A DNA stretch of 64,000 bases, taken from positions 269,261,114 through 269,325,113 of the forward strand of contig OY856188.1 in NCBI GenBank assembly GCA_963693315.1, read 5' to 3'. The DNA comes from Diogma glabrata. Taxonomy: Eukaryota; Arthropoda; Insecta; Diptera; Cylindrotomidae. Shown here in pieces: positions 56,630 to 64,000 of the stretch (its first letter is position 1; each line of letters begins with the position of its first letter). The position numbers and the translations under genes were made by a program. The notes beneath the pieces are model-generated. The model was given only the letters and a program-made list of their open reading frames with translations, made no database searches and was not told where the DNA came from.

Positions 56630-58120
56630 AGTGGGTTGATTTCCTTCTGCATGGAAGCTGGCAAAATTTTAACCCATTCCTAAAAAGCAGCTCTGAATAC
56701 CGTCGGATCAGCCAGTTGCCAGTTCTGTCGAAAATCTTCGAGCGACTTAACTATGTTCAAATATCAGATCATATCGTGGTTTCAAATCTGATTTATAGTA
56801 CAACATCAACATTGTTGGATGTCTCTGATCAATTTAGGTGAAACATTGACAGGAAAATTGTATCCATCCTTCTGCTTCGTGCGCATTCTATCACCCAGGG
56901 TGTTCCGCAGGGTTCCATTTTAGGACCCCCCACTCTTTTCAATGTTTATTAATGATATTGTCAAATCTTGCCTGACTGCTACGGTCCATATCTTCGCTAA
57001 TGACGTTCATTTTCTTCAACTAACCGGCTATCCGTAAGTCTTGCTAAATTTCAAACACTTTTGAACAACTCTTGCTTTGGAGCAGTTACAAGTAGCTCAT
57101 CTATCCGGCTGGGAAGTGATGGCCTTGCCTTTTTATCAAAAATATTGTAGTTATTTTTGACGAGCGGTCAAAGTGGAAACCTCATGTTAACTCACTGGCT
57201 GGTAGAATCTTCAGTATTCTGCAAAGGCTTTGTAGTGTTAATTGTTTCTTTCCCCTGTATATTATGAATCAACTTATTTTCGCTAATATTGCGCCTAATT
57301 GACTATGTTCTTGAGATTGCTTCGGGTTCTACGAACAAAACTGATTTTGCGGAAGCTTTTATTTATGCTACCAAGTTTGTTTATAATTTAAAGCCCAATG
57401 ATCTTGTATCCTCTTCTGTCCATGATCTTGAGAGTTCTTTTTCTGACCACGCTGAAGTATCGCTTCTCTGTCATTTCTACGTTGTTGTCAAGTTTCAGTC
57501 TCCTGCGTATCTTCTTCGATGGCTTGTGGTGGGGAATTCTAGGAGACAACACAATTTTGTCTTACCATACGTCTTACCAACCCTTTTAATTCTCTTGTTA
57601 TTTGGCTTTGTTATTTTTACTTGGCCTCTCAAGATCCTTCCTTACGTCTTCCAACTGTCCTTTTCTCCTCTCCACCCTTTTCGCTCTTATTTTTATTCTA
57701 TTCTCACTTCCCTGTAATAGTATAGAACTATTTCTTACTTATCTTATCTACACTTCATCTATGTAACTTGCTGTGCTTATGAGGGAATGCTAGCTACTTC
57801 CTGCGTTCTCTGTGCAATATTACGGGCCAATGGCCTTATTGCAAAGTTCTCCTTAATCTTATTTTGAATTGCTATTCCATCAGGTACTCTGAGCGCAGAA
57901 CGCTTCCTTTGCTCATTGTCACAAAGTTTCTGCCTCCTATTTTTAATTCGCCTTGTTTGATAGCCTCTTTCCTCCTCTGTGGCTTGGATTAGGATCTTTG
58001 TTTGTTAACAATATATTTCTGCAGTTCTTAATGAAATTCTGTGTTATTCACGTGTTCTTCTGTACATTGTAATAGGCCACGGTCTTATTTGTAATCTTTT
58101 GTTATTAAATAAATAAATAT
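56630..58120 (+). mobile_element. CR1/Jockey-like LINE relic with 3' ATAAATAA tail
   Basis: RT words appear in shifting frames: FPSAWKLAKIL near 56.65 kb, then the YR(P/I)S and LSKIFERL region read as RISQLPVLSKIFERLN across 56.70-56.75 kb. Next are ITQGVPQGSILGP near 56.89 kb, NDIVKSC, and VHIFANDVHFLQL near 56.98 kb, where the palm Asp pair reads AND. The C-terminal frame 57289-57717 ends SILTSL. The element closes with attaaataaataaatatata at about 58.1 kb, the 3' microsatellite type of CR1-like LINEs. Internal parts of the RT are missing and it is clearly dead. Confidence 0.65.
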
Positions 58121-58139
58121 ATAAATGTCCTCTGGATGG

Positions 58140-59780
58140 TCGGACATTGGCACATATATACGCAGTCTTATTTGTTGTGGTGTGGACCAGTTCTTCACAT
58201 GGATGATCGTTCTCTAAGTTAGTATGACCTTGTGAGTAGGTTGTTATGCGGTTTCACTGCCAGATTTCAGTCTCTTTGTGTGGATGCCTTAGTGTGCCAC
58301 TAAGTGACAGCCAGTTGCAACGCACAATGCAGCATTTTGTGTCGATCTTTCATGAAGTTTGCCTATACTGTGGGTACTAGATAGGTGCCCTATAGTTGAT
58401 ACTGGGGCGGTTAATAGCTTTGTATGTTCTGGTATTCTAATTTTGTATCCATCTGATGCATCCATGTGGGATCAGCACGTTGTTGTTGGGAGTTCACGGC
58501 AAATGCAATTTACAACTGAGCATGGGTGGAAAACAGTAACGTATTGTCGGTAACAACACCAAGAATGTTTCATTGTTCGACTGTACGTATCATGTTGCCT
58601 GCAACCTCAACCCCTGCCGTTCGGTTAGCTGGTTCTAGTAGCACTGCGACCAGAAGATCTGTTGTGCTTAATTCTGATGTTGTTATACGATAAATAACGT
58701 CGATGTCACTATAGGATCTGCGACGTTGTCGAATGCGAGCCCTTTAAAATAGCTAATGAGCTCAAGTGGACCAATGTTTTGTGTTAGAGGAAGTGTTAGT
58801 GTCCTTTGATGCTTGATGTATCACACGCAAGTTCAGAGCAGTAAATGTGTTTCATCGTTTCTGCTTTGGGTTTGGAGCTGCAGAAGTTTGGTTGTTTATC
58901 GAATCGTGTCCTGTCACGCACCATGTTAACATCTTCAGAGATTCTCAAGATCGATTTAGAGAGGAGACGCGAAAGCCGCTTTGAAGCCACCTTCTCCATA
59001 GTATTCTATTTTGTTCCTTTTCCCAGTTTTGGATAACGTATTTGAGCGAACTCACAATCAGTCCAAAGCACGACTCTGGACCAATGAATCTTTTAGTACC
59101 ACTTTTGCTAGTGAGTATGCTACTAAATTGCCACTGTGTACCCCTGTGTGACCTGGTCCGCGTCACACAAGTGTGACGCGGTTGGTTTCCGCAATTTTTT
59201 CTCACAAATTTTTGATTTTGGTAACATTCCCATACTAGGTTTGAATTGAAGTGCGTCGAATGCGACAGAGTCCTTTGGCTGTCAGAAATAATGTATATAT
59301 CTGTCTAGCTGTATTCCCTCTCGGTACACATAATAGCACAGTAGTTGATGGGGAAGGTTTCGGCTTGAAGTACTGTTGCAGAGATGCCCAGTGCTATAGT
59401 TAGTATACTTTGATGTAACCAAAGTATCATTTTGGGGGTTAATCCCCAGATTTACCCAAACAAGTTTCTGCAGACGAACCCTTGTATTCTTTGTCTGAGA
59501 TATATTTTAGATGTGAGTTCCATATGAGTTTTCTTTCCAGGATCACACCAGCATCAAGTATTTAATCTCCTTGACTTCCTGTGTCCGTTCGCCGTTAAAA
59601 AGCAGAGCATCGAAATTGAAGCTCATCGCATTGACCGACAGTCCCACCTTCTTGCACCAATTCATCAACTGGTCCAAGGCTGGGATCATTCACCGACAGT
59701 AGAGTTATTTTTACCTGTCACCATGACGATATAGCTACAATTGTAAAGTCAAAATTTTTCATCTTGTTTAGAAGTACCTC
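58140..59780 (-). mobile_element. LOA/I-like LINE remnant: RT thumb, RNase H, zinc-finger tail
   Basis: On the minus strand, from 59.76 kb: SYIVMVTGKNN (just after the missing palm), LDQLMNWCKKVGLSVN and FNFDALLFNGERTQEVKEIK, then WKENSYGTHI. RNase H words follow: IISDSQRTLSHSTH near 59.29 kb, and near 59.16-59.08 kb GPGHTGVHSGN and AKSGTKRFIGPESCFG. The tail near 58.92-58.80 kb has MLT.CVTGHDSIN and SSKPKAETMKHIYCSELAC. FIGPESCFG and TGHDSIN parallel FIGPEPFCG and TGHCQL of the plus-strand copy at 52.6-52.9 kb, so both belong to one family. Frames are broken throughout. The 3' flank reaches the CR1 tail near 58.13 kb. Confidence 0.65.
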
Positions 59781-62700
59781 AACATTAATTATTGATATAT
59801 TTCACGATTCCATGTAGTGAAAAGCGACGCTGTTAATTTTTTCAGCTGACAGGATGTAGTTTGAAAGTCACGTTTTAATCATTTGTGGTCGAGTGATGTA
59901 AGTCAAGCAACGGCTTACTTTGGCTGGCGGTGGCGATGGTTCTTTAGAGATCCAAAGCAACCTCTACGATGATTCGGTCTCTTTTAAAACAGACCCCTCT
60001 GTCTTACATCTTTTATTGTATGAAGAGCAGATGCAAAGTGAGTAACTAGAATGCGATATTTTTACAGTGGTGGAAGTATGAGAGACTCCATCACTTTAGC
60101 AATTGGTGACGGTAAAGAAATTGGTCTGTATGACTTGGAAGTTGGATTGGTCAACGATTTCTCCTTGTATAAGTATAAGCATAAACCGAGTGTTTTCCAT
60201 ACGCTCGGTGTTTCCAATCTGTTGAGTGGTTTAACATACATATAAAGTCCGTTTGGTCCGATACCTTTTCAGGCCTTTAGGAACTTGTTTGACTAATAGA
60301 ATCTTCTGTGAAATTCAAAGAATCATTTAGCTTGCTTGTGCTTTCTTCTCACTTCTTATTATTGATTGTTGGAATGTCGTTAAACAATATTACAACGTTC
60401 CTTGTTTGGGTGTGAGTTTTACAGTCGTTTATTAGTCTGCAATAGGTTTTTGGTTCCTGAATTAAAATTTAACTGTTGTAGATACTGTTCGGTAACTAAC
60501 TCTTTTAATGAGCTGTTTGGGTAACATTTATGTAACCCAAAATATAACTGGTTGTGCGTTTGCAGATGTTTGATGTTGGTATAATATTCTGAAGCATGGT
60601 GATAGCTTGTTGTTCGAGTGATTCATTTTGTGTTATGTTATAAAATCATGTGCGGGTCTAATACTAATATTTTTTTTTCACGATCTTTGCAAATGACTGT
60701 GTTGTTGATCGAATATTTATTTTTTAATTGAGTTTTGTCTCATTTTTCATGAAACGCATGATTTCAACAATTTTCCACCAAAGACCGTTACAGTTTAGCT
60801 GTAGTATCGGGGGCGAAGCTTGATGTTGTACTAGTGAATTGTTGATGTTGGTACTTTTGTATTTGTACTTTTAATCAGTATATAGTTCTTGTTGGCTGTG
60901 TTAGAGCAGCCAGTTGCTATATAATTTGTGTTCCAGTTTTTGTATTGTTCTTCGAATCAGAGCATTTCCTCAATTCACGCAATTCATTACAACGGTTGTA
61001 TCTCACTGAGGCTGGAGTGTTATATAAGTGGTTTTTTTTTCAGATTGAGCAGTGCCATATTGTATGTGGATCTGGATTCATTTCTATTCCATCTATTTAA
61101 AGAAGAGTACGGACCAACCTTACTGGGTTAGGCTGCCCTCTTAGCGGAAATACGTCTGGACGGTATAGTTAGACGAAATTTGACGATATTTAACCGGAAA
61201 ATACCGGGTGGTTATTGTGTTAAGTACCCATCGTCTTGGTATGACTTATGAGTCCATCGTTAGTAACAGGCCTGCTGAAATTTGAAGTTCTCGTTATAGT
61301 CGAGACGATGATACTTGTTTTGTTCTGTGATTTGACAGTACCTTATAGTATCAGCTCAGTACAGTGTTTAGTCTTTATGTTTCCTTACAGACTGTAGATA
61401 ATGACCGCTATTTCATTGGTTTAATATTAAATTCTAAATCCTTCATTCTAGTTTCTAACTATCATCCTCAACTATAAGCTAAAGCTGCACGCTTCTCATT
61501 CTAAATTTCGTAAGTCATCGATGAGTTACTGAATGTAGTCTCGTGAATCAAAGTGTCTTAGTTTTTGAGGTTAATTGGGATCCCTTCTTCCTATTGACAA
61601 AATTTGCAAGTTTTGTTAGTATTTTTAAGTTGTTTCTCTCATCTGTTTTGGTTAAACTACCCAACTAACACCATTGCATTATAATTTCATTCCTCATCCT
61701 TGCCTAGATGAATTCTGTACCTCATTCACAAACGAGTTCGAAGCAGACGAAAATGTTTTTATACTTTTGCAGATGTACCTTCTACCTTTAATACCCGTAT
61801 AACCAAGGGTCCAGCCAATATTTTCTTGTTACACTTACAATGCTTGGCTAGCTTCCCACACAGTCTGCCTACACCTACCTCGTATTGAACCATCTGAGTG
61901 GCATTTGATGGCGTCAGTATGCAAATGGCTAGTACTGAACTCACTGTTTCACTTTACTTTATTGTTCAACGTCGAAGTTGAATTGCCTAATAATGTCATC
62001 TTCAGGAAACTCAGACCTGAACTTCAGGCTGGCATATCTCTCGTGATGTTTAGACTCGATTATTTGTCCTTTTCTCATATCCTCCCTATTTCGTTATACT
62101 CTCGATCTGCAAATAGAGTAGATCAGACATGTACTCATTGTCTCCGTTAAGCAGCTACAGACAATTCTTTTCTTCTCTCCCTCTTCCCAGATGAAGCTGC
62201 GCTTTTCTAGTTCACGTGACTGTTAACGTGACTAGTCACGTGACTTTCATGCCATACATCCACTATATTAAGCTGGGTTACACGCCACGTTTACTCGCAA
62301 GGGTTTTCCATACCATACGAGCTTTTGTGGTTTTGCTTCTCAACGTCTTAATGTGGTTGCTTCATAGAAGTTTGCTAACTAGATATTTCTAGATGTTTTG
62401 TCTCCTGTTCACATATAATTGCTAAACCTCTCATGATAATAGGAATCCTGTTGAACTTTATTTTCTTGGTTGTTTTTTTTTTACAAAGCTACTCTGGCGG
62501 CTCTGTATTTAAATTCAGAAAATTTGGTACTGTCCTTGGGTGGTGCGAAAATGTTCGTTCGTCAGGTCCGTTAAGTTTCCTGGTCAATTTCAGGTTAAAT
62601 TTTGTGTATGTTTGACATGCGTGAAGTTCTATGAACTGCGCTTGAGTAGATCTGGTGCATCGGGCTAATTGAATTTCTTCGGTAGCGATTTGTGGTGACA

Positions 62701-64000
62701 TTCTATTGGTCATTTGTAAGGTATCATTGTGAGGATGTGAGACAGGCTCACGAAATTGTTTTGAGTGTATCTCAGTATGTTCAGGATTCAGTTCCACAAA
62801 TGTACGCAATCTATCTATCAGACTAACACATCTCTTTACAATTTCACAGATTATCAAACCTATGTTGGATGTGATGTCTATATCACTCCGATACTACCTT
62901 CAATTCCTCTGGCGGTCAGATCTTCCAATTAGGGGCATATTCCTTGATCATGTACCGCCCTGTCTTTTTCTATAAAGAGTTATATGAGGGCTCATTTCTT
63001 TAGGGTGCTACCGTTAACTGAATGGAGTTCATCCACCATCATCTCTAAGATATCACCTTGGCTAGTGATATCTACTGTTATTGCCAGTTATGTGTGATAT
63101 CTCATGTTATCCCATATGTCAATAGCAGACACTGGATTAAGCAGTCAAATTGAAAATTTGATTGCTATACAAAATCACGCCCCTCTCCATTTTCACCGTA
63201 GTAATTGGCCAACTGCTTGTGGCAGCGTTATAGTGTTTAGCTTTTCCTGTTAGCAACTAATCCTTGTGTCTGAGGATCTCCTAAAATTCTGTTTATTTTG
63301 GACAGAACAGTTTTGTGATTCGACGAGGCAGTTCCATTCTAGACTCTAATTCTTTATGAACTATCATTCACTGGCGCTTCCTACCTCACAGGCCGCGAAT
63401 GCTTCCTGTTAGGAATGTGTACGTTCATTAGGTTTCTGGTGATGATATTTTAAAGATAAAAATAATTAATATATTTCTCTTCTCTCACTGTTTGCAAGAC
63501 CTTTTACTCTGTTTCTGAGAAGCCAGAGTTCTTATATTGGTGTGAGTTCCAGATGTATCTTAATGGTTTTGGTGGTGACTATAGCTGACGCTGTTATAGC
63601 AGGCGTGGCCCTTAACTTAATCCAATAACACAACTTCTCCTCCCTGCTAACCTCTGTAACACTATTGAGATTCTCGGCTGTATGTTCCTCAACCTCTCAT
63701 GAGAGGTGACGTTGCCAAACCGGTGGTTTAGATATTCTCTGTCGTCGATATAGCTTACATCCTAGATTTGTTTGTTTCTAGCATCGCCAAAGATATTCCA
63801 CTCTTCTGCCTACAACTTCTTGGGCGGAAGATGATAACCTTGTGGAAAGTGTGCCTATAACTGATTATCGTCACAAGTGAATGCCTATTTACTATTTAGT
63901 TCCACTTTTGGTATTCTTAACACCAGCAAGTCGACTGTATGTTCGACTTCACTACTACAACGTTAACTGATATGCAGTCGATAACTTTATGAACCCAACC
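59781..64000. other. Four kilobases without recognised genes
   Basis: The stretch is less AT-rich than the left half of the window, as decayed transposon DNA would be. Open frames such as 60051-60245 (+), 61759-61944 (-) and 62489-62857 (-, VELNPEHTEIHSKQFREPVS) do not match a domain I know. A hairpin-like phrase cacgtgactgttaacgtgac with repeats of cacgtgac lies at about 62213-62245. The missing second exon of the kinase was looked for here on the plus strand and not found. Confidence 0.4.
62213..62245. repeat. Tandem CACGTGAC/AACGTGAC words
   Basis: cacgtgactgttaacgtgac tagtcacgtgac: three copies of a CGTGAC word within 33 bases, two of them E-box palindromes CACGTG. Could be chance or a small regulatory cluster. 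Confidence 0.35.

Overview
The window looks like a repeat-dominated nuclear segment of an insect genome, probably a dipteran. The reasons are short GT-AG introns (53 to 62 bases) in the one complete host gene, a TATA plus TCAGT-type initiator promoter in front of it, AT-rich spacers, and a mix of Ty3/Gypsy, BEL/Pao, RTE-like, LOA/I-like and CR1/Jockey-like retroelements with several small inverted-repeat DNA elements. The insect call rests on these features and not on a database match; the genus cannot be read from the sequence.

Host genes are few. (1) At 567-1029 on the minus strand lies a terminal exon of a small four-membrane-segment protein, LAPTM-like, with one apparent frameshift. (2) At 7969-9127 on the plus strand lies a complete four-exon F-box gene of 327 residues, with its own promoter and polyadenylation signal. 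(3) At 54677-54801 lies the first coding exon of a CDK1/CDK2-type cyclin-dependent kinase. The next exon is not in the window, so the rest (54.8-64 kb) is either one intron of more than 9 kb filled with transposon remains, or flank of a broken copy.

Layout: 0-4.8 kb, membrane-protein exon, AT-rich spacer and an inverted-repeat element. 4.8-7.6 kb, decayed Gypsy (+). 7.8-9.2 kb, F-box gene. 9.7-12.7 kb, LINE tail, decayed Gypsy (-) and a BEL/Pao integrase piece. 13.9-14.8 kb, LINE relic (-). 17.3-19.1 kb, a mosaic of pentanucleotide arrays. 20.0-20.7 kb, a near-perfect 640-base hairpin. 22.4-24.9 kb, second copy (-) of the 5-kb Gypsy family. 25.5 kb, LINE scrap. 27-28 kb, 5' half of another Gypsy (-). 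28.1-29.4 kb, a minisatellite interrupted by a hairpin MITE. 29.5-30 kb, RTE tail. 30.2-30.7 kb, tandem repeats. 34.2-38.6 kb, a nearly complete but dead Gypsy (+). 41.3-42.35 kb, a composite fold-back element. 42.37-45.79 kb, an intact full-length RTE-like LINE with target-site duplications. 50.3-53.1 kb, LOA/I-like LINE lacking its RT core. 53-64 kb, the kinase exon, an hAT-type MITE with an 8-base target duplication, and two LINE relics.

The genes do not form an operon or pathway; this is a transposon graveyard around two or three host genes. The items most worth following are the intact LINE with tandem promoter-like 5' units, the pentanucleotide mosaic, the long hairpin, and the kinase exon whose downstream intron is invaded by mobile DNA. 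I did not find a new defence or biosynthetic system.
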